A stretch of DNA of 45,484 nt. Source: Actinomycetota bacterium (GTDB lineage: Bacteria; Actinomycetota; Aquicultoria; Aquicultorales; Aquicultoraceae). The notes under the pieces were generated by a model. That model did no database searches. It worked only from the letters and a program-made list of their open reading frames with translations, and was not told where the DNA came from. Positions within the stretch are counted from its first letter, which is position 1. Each line of letters starts with the position of its first letter. Made by a program: the position numbers and the translations under genes. The stretch covers positions 1 through 45,484 of the forward strand of contig JASEGT010000010.1 in NCBI GenBank assembly GCA_030018005.1. The letters are read 5' to 3'. Shown piece by piece: positions 1 to 6,691 of the stretch.

Positions 1-2
1 AG

Positions 3-164
3 GTGCGCACGTTAGACGGAATCAAGCTGGTTTTAGCGAGCGGAGACTGGTTGCTAGCTCGTCCGTCGGGGACCGAGCCCCTGGTCCGTATCTATATCGA
101 ATCCCGTGACAAAGCTCGTTTCAGCGCGCTCGAGTGTTATGCTTCGGAGGTCATAGCATCCTAG
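3..164 (+). CDS. Phosphoglucomutase/phosphomannomutase family, C-terminal end (partial)
   Basis: The gene enters from outside the window and only its last 53 codons are visible. The translated tail contains RPSGTEPLVRIYIES, the phosphate-binding loop of the C-terminal domain of alpha-D-phosphohexomutases (PGM, PMM, GlmM and relatives), which interconvert sugar 1- and 6-phosphates. The reading frame ends at TAG 162-164 after a normal amphipathic tail, so this is a genuine 3' end and not a remnant, as far as can be seen. The catalytic serine loop and metal site would lie upstream, so the exact substrate cannot be decided. It runs in the same direction as the LuxR-type genes that follow after a 137-bp gap. 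Confidence 0.85.
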   Translation: MRTLDGIKLVLASGDWLLARPSGTEPLVRIYIESRDKARFSALECYASEVIAS

Positions 165-193
165 CCTGGGTATAACAACACTGCAATCAGCGT

Positions 194-252
194 GCTCTTG
201 ATTATGCGGTTAAACATAGGAAACGCTCTTGATAGCGGGCTCAGCGCTTGAT
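194..252 (+). repeat. Three short direct repeats upstream of the luxR pair
   Basis: The nonamer GCTCTTGAT occurs at 194-202 and 225-233, and a variant GCGCTTGAT at 244-252, all on the plus strand just upstream of the first LuxR-type gene at 302. Direct repeats in this position could be binding sites for a regulator, possibly for the LuxR proteins themselves. This is a sequence observation only; three short matches in 60 bp could also arise by chance. Confidence 0.3.
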
Positions 253-301
253 ACCATAGAGGGTAAGACTATCCGGTTCATAACTCAACTCAAACAAACC
301 T

Positions 302-1093
302 ATGATATCGAGCGAGAATGCCTCTCACGAAGTTAGAGAGAAGATAACCTCATTTCTTTTCTGGTACCGGATAGCGACACTCGCGCTGGTCGCGGTTTTA
401 ACCATTTCCGGTATTACAGTCAAGGCGCTGGTGCCGTTGGCTGTCGCGTTATTATATAACGCGTTTGTGATGAGATTTCGCGCGAACATCTTGCCTCTGC
501 TACAGTCGCGCCCCTACCTGCTATCTATCGATTTCGCTTTCAGTTGCTACGTGCTGTCGAGTTCGGGTGGCTTCGCGAGCCCATATTATCTGTACGTCTT
601 TGGCACCATGATGATAGGATCGTTTATTTTTGCTTACCGCGGTGCGCTTATCCTTGCCTCTGTCCAAAGCGTTATTTTGATTTGGGTCGTAAATAGCGCC
701 GGTTACACGATATCCAGCGTTGTCGATCTCGGGGAACATCTCATTACCGATATAACCTTTTATTACTTGACCGCTTTATCGTTCGCATATCTATCGGGCT
801 TGCTCAGGGCGCTTGATATCGCGAATACCAGTATGGTCGAGGTTGGAACCGAGCTTAAATCGGCGACCGAGCGGTTCCGTGGATTACTTGGAGCCGGCGA
901 CCTTTCTCCACGCGAGCAAGAGGTGCTATTACACGCGCTCGACGGGAAGAAGATTGAAGATATCGCCGGCGATCTCAAGATATCTACAAATACTATTAAG
1001 ACTCATTTAAGCCGTTCCTATAGGAAACTGGGTGTCGTCTCAAGGGATGACGCGATATTAAAGCTGGTAATGCATGGAGCAGAAGCTATTTGA
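302..1093 (+). CDS. Membrane-anchored LuxR-type transcriptional regulator (first of tandem pair)
   Basis: A 263-residue protein. Residues about 15-175 form roughly five to six hydrophobic segments, and the C-terminus (about 200-258) is a LuxR/NarL helix-turn-helix containing LSPREQEVLLHALDG and TNTIKTHLSRSYRKLGV. There is no receiver, PAS or kinase domain. The membrane part, with its SSGGFASPYYLYVF stretch, resembles the N-terminal sensor domain of actinobacterial histidine kinases. I infer a one-component regulator that senses a membrane or envelope signal and binds DNA while tethered. No strong ribosome-binding site precedes ATG 302. The stop overlaps the start of the next, paralogous gene by 20 bp, which suggests translational coupling. 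The ligand and target genes are unknown. Confidence 0.8.
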   Translation: MISSENASHEVREKITSFLFWYRIATLALVAVLTISGITVKALVPLAVALLYNAFVMRFRANILPLLQSRPYLLSIDFAFSCYVLSSSGGFASPYYLYVFGTMMIGSFIFAYRGALILASVQSVILIWVVNSAGYTISSVVDLGEHLITDITFYYLTALSFAYLSGLLRALDIANTSMVEVGTELKSATERFRGLLGAGDLSPREQEVLLHALDGKKIEDIAGDLKISTNTIKTHLSRSYRKLGVVSRDDAILKLVMHGAEAI

Positions 1094-1853
1094 CGTTAGA
1101 AACAACTTGGTATATCTTTTGGTTCTGCGCTGGGCTGCGCTGCTACACGTTGCGGTACTTCTAGTGCTTGGACTCGACATAGGCCCGCCGGCGGCATTTC
1201 TAGCGTTGATAGCGTATGTGTTTATTTTGACGATGTTTTGGGGCACTGTAACCGAGCTTGTCAGAGAGCGTCCCCTCTTGCTCCATGTCGACCTTCTTAT
1301 CGCGGGGGCACTTATTGCCGTTACGGGCGGCGCTTGGAAGAGCTCCTATTATATGTATGCTTATACCTGTCTGATGGTTTTTCCGTTTTTTGTGAGCATG
1401 CGAAAAAGCGTTTTGGCAACCGTGGTTTTCAGCGCTTATTATACCTTAGGACTCTTTGTCAACGAAGGGCTGCTTGACAACGTTGTCCACGACAAACAGA
1501 TAGACTCGCTGTTCTCAAACTATATCGCTTTCTTTTTGGTGGTTCTGTTTTTTGGATATCCGGCGTGTGTCATGAAGAAACTCGAAAGCGTCAAGGCGTC
1601 CACGGCCCAGCTGCGAACATACGTTGATGAGACTCATATGTTGCTGGCTGCCGCCGAACGACAACAAGGCCTCACACCCCGCGAATCCGAGGTTCTCGCG
1701 CTTTTGCATCAAGGCATGACCAATGCTGAGATTGCGGCGACCCTATATCTATCGGAGAAGACCGTCAAAAATCATCTTTATAGCGTCTATAGGAAGCTCG
1801 GAGTCTCCTCCCGCTCTGAAGCGATGCTGCAGTCGTTGCCCACCAAACTCTAA
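1074..1853 (+). CDS. Membrane-anchored LuxR-type transcriptional regulator (second of tandem pair)
   Basis: A 259-residue paralogue of the preceding protein with the same plan: about six hydrophobic segments in residues 8-175, a short linker, then a LuxR-type HTH at about 200-255 with GLTPRESEVLALLHQGM and SEKTVKNHLYSVYRKLGV. The core SGG-SPYY motif of the first protein appears here as GGAWKSSYYMY, so the two sensor domains are related but diverged. The start ATG 1074 lies inside the end of the upstream gene (20-bp overlap), so the pair is almost certainly cotranscribed, and the two HTH domains may heterodimerise. No phosphorylatable receiver is present. The target genes are not evident from the window. 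Confidence 0.8.
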   Translation: MEQKLFDVRNNLVYLLVLRWAALLHVAVLLVLGLDIGPPAAFLALIAYVFILTMFWGTVTELVRERPLLLHVDLLIAGALIAVTGGAWKSSYYMYAYTCLMVFPFFVSMRKSVLATVVFSAYYTLGLFVNEGLLDNVVHDKQIDSLFSNYIAFFLVVLFFGYPACVMKKLESVKASTAQLRTYVDETHMLLAAAERQQGLTPRESEVLALLHQGMTNAEIAATLYLSEKTVKNHLYSVYRKLGVSSRSEAMLQSLPTKL

Positions 1854-2078
1854 GCCCCAGAGACAGTTAGAATTGCGATTATTGATGAATTGAGCCCTTA
1901 TTAGGCAAAATACCGCCAAAATTAGGACTTTGGTTGACAGACTAGCGCCCGGTATTATCGTAGACTCTTAGCTAATATCTGCGTATGCCACGGTAAGCAC
2001 AGGTGGTTCAAGAGGCTTAAGACTCGCGTCCGCACTTATTCAAGGCATCGGACTAGCAAATAGCTGGAGGGGTTTATC

Positions 2079-2309
2079 ATGACAGTCGAGAACGTAAAGC
2101 TACACACATCTTATACCTTAGCAGACGCACAGGCCATCATGAAGATTCTTGAAAGTGCGGAGGTGCAATTCAGGGTGGTTTCTGCGAAGGATGCTGAAGT
2201 AATCGCCGACTATCTGGAACTCGCGGAATTTCGGCCGGTCGATCTCTATATTCACAGCGACGACCTGGTCCGGGCGGATATGGTCTTAAGGCCTCTGCTC
2301 GTGGGTTAG
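2079..2309 (+). CDS. Small DUF2007-like protein
   Basis: A 76-residue soluble protein preceded by a good ribosome-binding site (GGAGG, 2065-2069). The pattern, a strand, then a helix with ADAQAIMKILESAEVQFRVV, then a second strand-helix half ending RPLLVG, matches the ferredoxin-like DUF2007 family (putative prokaryotic signal transducing protein), in which a residue run such as 'LLEAAGIPAYVV' is typical. No catalytic residues are visible and the function of the family is not established. It stands alone: the upstream gap is 225 bp and the downstream DNA holds only eroded genes on the opposite strand. Confidence 0.5.
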   Translation: MTVENVKLHTSYTLADAQAIMKILESAEVQFRVVSAKDAEVIADYLELAEFRPVDLYIHSDDLVRADMVLRPLLVG

Positions 2310-2356
2310 TTGTTTCGCCGATCCATCAGATAGACCATTAGGCGCACCCCGCGATT

Positions 2357-2422
2357 TTATTTCTTAAGGTGGCCCTTGATATAGGTTTTGCCTTGGATGA
2401 TCCTGTGGTCGGGACGGGTTTT
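2357..2422 (-). pseudogene. C-terminal remnant of a small zinc-ribbon protein (paralogue of 10943-11206)
   Basis: On the minus strand a stretch of about 20 codons ends in IIQGKTYIKGHLKK and a TAA at 2357-2359. It matches the last 20 residues of the intact zinc-ribbon protein encoded at 10943-11206 (KIIRGRVYVKGHLKR). The frame is closed by a stop just upstream and the cysteine-bearing part is gone. It lies immediately downstream, on the same strand, of the ABC-transporter remnant. I read it as the surviving tail of a second copy of that gene. Confidence 0.6.
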
Positions 2423-2434
2423 CTCTAAGCAGAA

Positions 2435-2915
2435 TCATTCATAGCTGAGAATTTCACGTACGCTCAACCGCGCCGCTTTATACGCGGGCAGCAGGCTTGC
2501 GAGCGTCGAAATTAAAATGATGATGGCGAGCCATATAAAAACACCGGTGACAGAGAATTTGTAGTCGCGAACTGTGACGCGCGTGCCGGAAATAATCGGG
2601 TAAAGCGCCGCTAGCGCCGGTACCAAGAGGCCAATCGCGACCTCAATCGCGAAAATCCTGTTTGAGATACGAAAATCATCGAAATACATCCCCATGATCT
2701 GACCCCGAACACCGCCCACCGCCTTCATAATACCTATCTGTTGCGCCACTGTGCGACCTGGCCTTCGTTGAGCGTGTTGATGACCTGCCCGTCGACGATG
2801 ACCCTGCCCGAAGTAGGCCTATCGATTCCGGCAATCATGTTGATAAGGGTGGATTTGCAGCCGCCGCTGTTGATTGTTTCTACAGGCAGTCGGGAGCCCA
2901 AACGTTGTATTACTA
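2435..2915 (-). pseudogene. Eroded MacB/FtsX-type ABC transporter: ATPase head joined to permease tail
   Basis: Reading the minus strand, about 2737-2885 encodes the start of an ABC ATPase: [21 protein letters not shown] (Walker A, with the usual second-to-last Gly replaced by Cys) through VAQWRNR. The frame then stops at once. Overlapping the same bases in another frame begins the last ~100 residues of a MacB/FtsX-type permease ([11 protein letters not shown], two hydrophobic helices, ending LSVREILSYE, stop at 2435). In an intact system about 170 ATPase residues and most of the permease lie between these points. One deletion, apparently at a short shared sequence encoding 'RN/QQ-I-G', explains the structure. 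Upstream of Walker A the ATPase is also degenerate. No functional product is expected. Confidence 0.75.
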
Positions 2916-3043
2916 TGGCTTAATCGAGGTAAGGCTGCTAAAATAATTAGAGCTTGACGTGGTTGTCGAAGGAATTAATAGCACGATTAAATATAATATA
3001 TATTTGTCGTGAGTTGTGCGCAAGGATAGCGGAGGTAGTTTAA

Positions 3044-3829
3044 ATGATTAAAGTCATCGTCTCGGGCGCCGCCGGCAAGATGGGCAAGGAAGTCTGCAAA
3101 GCGGTTCTGGATGACCATGAAACGGAGCTATACGGTGCGGTCGATGTCGATGGGGTCGGCAGCGACATAGGTACGATGATAGGCCGGGCTCCGGTCGACA
3201 TAGAGATAACCAGCTTGGCGGATGCTCTGGAGGGTGGAGAAGCCAAAGTGATGGTCGATTTTACCTTCGCGGGCGTCGTGATGGAAAACATACGCGCGGC
3301 GGCCGAGAACAACGTCCATATCGTCGTCGGCACGACCGGACTGAGCGATGACAACAAAATCGAAATAAAGAAATTATGCGCTGACAATGGGATAAACGCG
3401 ATAATCGCGCCGAATTTCGCAATCGGCGCGGTTTTAATGATGAAGTTTGCCGAGATGGCGGCGCGTTACATGAGCAGGGCCGAGATTATCGAGCTCCACC
3501 ACGACCAGAAACGGGATGCCCCCTCGGGAACGGCGATGCAGACCGCGAAGTTGATAGCACCTAAGATAAAGGGGCCTAAAGTGCAATCCGAGGAAATCCT
3601 GCCGGGCGCGCTCGGCGGCGAATATGAGCATGTCCGCGTCCACAGCGTTCGCCTGCCCGGTTTCGTAGCGCATCAAGAGGTGATATTCGGCGGTGTCGGG
3701 CAGATATTGACCGTGCGCCACGACTCGATAGACAGAACCTCGTTCATGCCGGGGGTTCTAATGGCCGTCAAAGCCGTGCAGGAATATCCCGGTGTGACCA
3801 TCGGTCTCGATAAAATCATGGACCTCTAA
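3044..3829 (+). CDS. dapB: 4-hydroxy-tetrahydrodipicolinate reductase
   Basis: A 261-residue protein of normal family length. It reduces 4-hydroxy-tetrahydrodipicolinate with NAD(P)H in the diaminopimelate/lysine pathway, which supplies the peptidoglycan cross-linking amino acid. The N-terminal Rossmann loop is SGAAGKMGKEV (about residues 5-15), the GTTGLS stretch lies near 100, and the substrate-binding signature HHDQKRDAPSGTA lies near 150-163. The start ATG 3044 follows GGAGG at 3031-3035. The usual partner dapA is not adjacent; upstream DNA is eroded and rnj follows after 244 bp. Confidence 0.95.
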   Translation: MIKVIVSGAAGKMGKEVCKAVLDDHETELYGAVDVDGVGSDIGTMIGRAPVDIEITSLADALEGGEAKVMVDFTFAGVVMENIRAAAENNVHIVVGTTGLSDDNKIEIKKLCADNGINAIIAPNFAIGAVLMMKFAEMAARYMSRAEIIELHHDQKRDAPSGTAMQTAKLIAPKIKGPKVQSEEILPGALGGEYEHVRVHSVRLPGFVAHQEVIFGGVGQILTVRHDSIDRTSFMPGVLMAVKAVQEYPGVTIGLDKIMDL

Positions 3830-3915
3830 CGAGTTCTTGGGCCAACCGAGCTGCTATTTATCCCTTTCGTCGAGCCGGCTTCATAATGCGCGGACTCGCG
3901 ACAAACAACGCTATT

Positions 3916-4023
3916 TTACCCTGACTTGTGCATGAGCCAATAGCGCAAAGCGCCGGGGTTGTCCAGCTGCTCCGTGCCGTGCTTGCTGAAAGCAAGCAGA
4001 TTGTGCGAGAATGAAGGGTATTT
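3916..4023 (-). pseudogene. C-terminal gene remnant on the minus strand (unidentified)
   Basis: Between dapB and rnj the minus strand holds about 35 open codons with protein-like composition, including LLAFSKHGTEQLDNPGALRY, ending at TAA 3916-3918. No start codon with a ribosome-binding site precedes it and the open frame fades into AT-rich DNA near 4025. I interpret it as the tail of a lost gene. I cannot name the family. It could also be a chance open stretch, but the codon choice (CTG, GCG, GAC and AAG rich) looks like that of real genes here. Confidence 0.4.
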
Positions 4024-4073
4024 GATTTTAGATAAATTTTAGTTAATTCGATTTAGGGAGTGAAGAAAGCCAT

Positions 4074-5747
4074 ATGGCTAACAACAACAAACCGCGCCTT
4101 CGCCTGATCCCACTGGGTGGACTGGGCGAGGTCGGCAAGAATATGTTTGTCGTCGAATACGGCGCCGACATGATGCTCATCGATGCAGGGTTGATGTTTC
4201 CAGAAGATGAGATGCTCGGCATCGATTTGGTTCTGCCCGACTTTACCTACGTGCGAAAGAACAAAGACAAGTTAAAGGGTATTTTTATTACACATGGCCA
4301 TGAGGACCACACCGGCGCTCTACCATATCTTTTAAGGGATGTGAACGTGCCGATTTACGGGACGCGTCTGACCCTCGGTCTCATCAAGGGAAAGCTTGAC
4401 GAGCACAATCTGCTCGGTTCGACCAAGCTGATTGAAATACACCCGAATAATCCAATAAAGCTGGGCTGTTTTAAGCTGGAGTTCTTCAGGATGACCCACT
4501 CTATCCCCGACGGAGTCGGTGTCGCCATCCATACGCCAATCGGCCTGGTAATCCACTCGGGCGATTTCAAGCTCGACCAGACCCCTATCGACGGCAACGT
4601 CATAGGATTTGATAAGATATCGTCGCTCTGCGCGAAGGGTGTGCTGGCGCTGCTGTCGGACAGCACCAATGCCGAGACCCCGGGATACACGCCGTCGGAG
4701 CGAGCCGTCGGTGAAACGCTCCATAAGATATTCGAAAAAGCCGCCGGCAGGGTGATAGTAGCGAGCTTCGCATCGCATATTCACCGCATCCAGCAGGTAA
4801 TCGACACAGCGCACAAGTTCGACAGGAAATTGGCGGTTACCGGTCTCAGCATGACCAAGAATATAGAGATAGCCTCACAGCTCGGCTACTTGAAAATCCC
4901 GAAGAAGATGATGATACATCCGGCGGAGATGAGACGTTACGCGCCGAAGCAGCTCTGTGTGATGTCTACGGGAAGCCAGGGCGAGCCGATGTCGGCGCTG
5001 GCGCGAATGGCGAACCATGAGCATAAATGGGTCGATATTACGGATGAGGACACCATCATCATCTCGGCGAGTGCGGTTCCCGGCAACGAGAAATCGATTT
5101 CCCAGACAATAGACCGCCTTTTCAGGTGCGGAGCATCGGTCTTTTATGATTTCATATCCGGTGTTCACGTATCGGGTCACGGGGCGAAGGATGAGCTGAG
5201 GTTGATGATGAACCTCGTAAAACCAAAATTCTTCATCCCTATTCACGGAGAATACAGGCACCTCAGGCTACATGCGGAAATTGCGGAGGAGATGGGAATT
5301 CCGAAAGACCATATCTTTGTGGCGTCAAACGGCGACGTTGTGGAGTTCGATGAGAAAGGTAAGGCTTGCATGAAAGAGAAAGTGCCTGCCGGAGCTATTC
5401 TTGTCGATGGTCTTGGCGTCGGCGATATCGGTGACGTTGTCTTGCGCGACCGCCAGCAGTTATCGAGTGACGGGATACTAATCGTCGTTGTGACGATAGA
5501 TAAACAGACGGGCAAATTGATAGCAGGCCCAGACTTGGTGACCCGCGGATTTGTCTATGTCCGCGAATCGGGAGCACTTCTCGATGAGGCTCGTGAACGT
5601 GTCGTAAAGGCTCTGGAAAAAACTTCGAAAGAAAATATAACGGATTGGGCGGTTCTCAAAAACGACGTTCGCAAAGTCCTAGGTACGTTTATCTATGACA
5701 ATATTAAGCGGCGCCCGATGATCATGCCGATTATTGTCGAGGTGTAA
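4074..5747 (+). CDS. rnj: Ribonuclease J (beta-CASP metallo-beta-lactamase RNase)
   Basis: A 557-residue protein of normal RNase J length. These enzymes combine 5'-3' exonuclease and endonuclease activity in mRNA decay and rRNA maturation. The metal-binding motif HGHEDH is at residues 74-79, further MBL ligands follow near 140-165 (THSIPDGVG, SGDFK), the beta-CASP region holds LSDSTNAETPG and ASFASHIHRIQQ, and PIHGEYRHL with HVSGHG lies near 370-395. The C-terminal domain, after about 450, completes the family plan. The start ATG 4074 follows AGGGAG at 4055-4060. It is apparently monocistronic. Whether the organism has a second copy cannot be seen here. Confidence 0.95.
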   Translation: MANNNKPRLRLIPLGGLGEVGKNMFVVEYGADMMLIDAGLMFPEDEMLGIDLVLPDFTYVRKNKDKLKGIFITHGHEDHTGALPYLLRDVNVPIYGTRLTLGLIKGKLDEHNLLGSTKLIEIHPNNPIKLGCFKLEFFRMTHSIPDGVGVAIHTPIGLVIHSGDFKLDQTPIDGNVIGFDKISSLCAKGVLALLSDSTNAETPGYTPSERAVGETLHKIFEKAAGRVIVASFASHIHRIQQVIDTAHKFDRKLAVTGLSMTKNIEIASQLGYLKIPKKMMIHPAEMRRYAPKQLCVMSTGSQGEPMSALARMANHEHKWVDITDEDTIIISASAVPGNEKSISQTIDRLFRCGASVFYDFISGVHVSGHGAKDELRLMMNLVKPKFFIPIHGEYRHLRLHAEIAEEMGIPKDHIFVASNGDVVEFDEKGKACMKEKVPAGAILVDGLGVGDIGDVVLRDRQQLSSDGILIVVVTIDKQTGKLIAGPDLVTRGFVYVRESGALLDEARERVVKALEKTSKENITDWAVLKNDVRKVLGTFIYDNIKRRPMIMPIIVEV

Positions 5748-5864
5748 GACGAAGCTTATTCATATGTGCTTTTTGAGCTATTATAGTTGAGCGGACGGCG
5801 CATTCCGGGAGTGCCGTAATGCCAGTGCAAAACATTAACCAATATCCACACATCAGAGGCGGCA

Positions 5865-6683
5865 ATGACGATATTACAAGCATTGATTCTAGGCGTGGTC
5901 CAAGGCCTGACCGAATTCCTGCCGATAAGTAGCTCGGCGCACCTCATCCTGGTTCCATCTTTTGCGGGTTGGAACATCGATGAAGTACAAAACGTCCCCT
6001 ATTATGTCATCGTCCACTTTGGAACGCTCGTGGCGGTGCTCGCTTTTTTTCGCAACGATATCAAACTGCTGCTTCGCGGTTTTTTAGCAAGCATCTTCGA
6101 GCGTCGTATCGGGGACGACCCATACCGGCGCCTGGCCTGGTATATCATCATAGGAACCCTTCCGGTCGGCATCGTCTACGTCTTGATAAAAGGAATCTTA
6201 GAGAACACGCTGGAATCGCCCGGTTTAATTGGGATATTCCTCCTGGTGACAGGAGTTTTGCTTGTAGTTAGCGAAAAAATAGGTAGGCGGGATGTGAAGG
6301 CCGAGAATATGCGAATCGGTGACGCCATATTTATCGGTTTCGCACAAGGCCTAGCGATGCTTCCGGGAATATCGCGCTCCGGCAGCACGATTGCCGCAGG
6401 GCTGTTCAGGGGCCTGGAGCGCGAAGCCGCGGCCCGCTTTTCGTTTCTCTTGTCGATACCGGTCATCTTAGCAGGGACGGCCGAAGAAATGACGGCGCTA
6501 TCGATGGGAGCAAGAAACGTCGACAGCATCTTGCTGGCTGCGGGATTCATTACCGCGAGCGTAAGCGGCTACTTTGCAATAAAGTATTTTATCGATTATC
6601 TTAGGAAGCATAGCTTGTATGTATTCGCAATATATTGTTTTGCCCTTGGATCTATAACCTTAGTCACAACATCGTTTAAATAG
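5865..6683 (+). CDS. uppP: Undecaprenyl-diphosphatase UppP/BacA
   Basis: A 272-residue polytopic membrane protein with about seven to eight hydrophobic segments. It dephosphorylates undecaprenyl diphosphate outside the membrane, recycling the lipid carrier for peptidoglycan and other polymers and giving bacitracin resistance. The family signatures are present: LTEFLPISSSAHL near residues 15-27 and PGISRSGSTIAAG near 166-179, which carry the catalytic Glu, Ser and Arg. The start ATG 5865 follows AGAGGCGG at 5853-5860. It ends only 8 bp before ftsK, so the two envelope genes are probably cotranscribed. Confidence 0.95.
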   Translation: MTILQALILGVVQGLTEFLPISSSAHLILVPSFAGWNIDEVQNVPYYVIVHFGTLVAVLAFFRNDIKLLLRGFLASIFERRIGDDPYRRLAWYIIIGTLPVGIVYVLIKGILENTLESPGLIGIFLLVTGVLLVVSEKIGRRDVKAENMRIGDAIFIGFAQGLAMLPGISRSGSTIAAGLFRGLEREAAARFSFLLSIPVILAGTAEEMTALSMGARNVDSILLAAGFITASVSGYFAIKYFIDYLRKHSLYVFAIYCFALGSITLVTTSFK

Positions 6684-6691
6684 GGGGAATC

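Noticed and set aside
1934-1966. Possible promoter with TTGACA before the DUF2007-like gene
   Set aside because: The TATTAT box is only 13 bp away and the next candidate is 21 bp away, so spacing is wrong for a sigma-A-type promoter.
2741-2923. Plus-strand 60-codon frame in the eroded ABC region
   Set aside because: It is the complement of the Walker A segment of the ATPase remnant.
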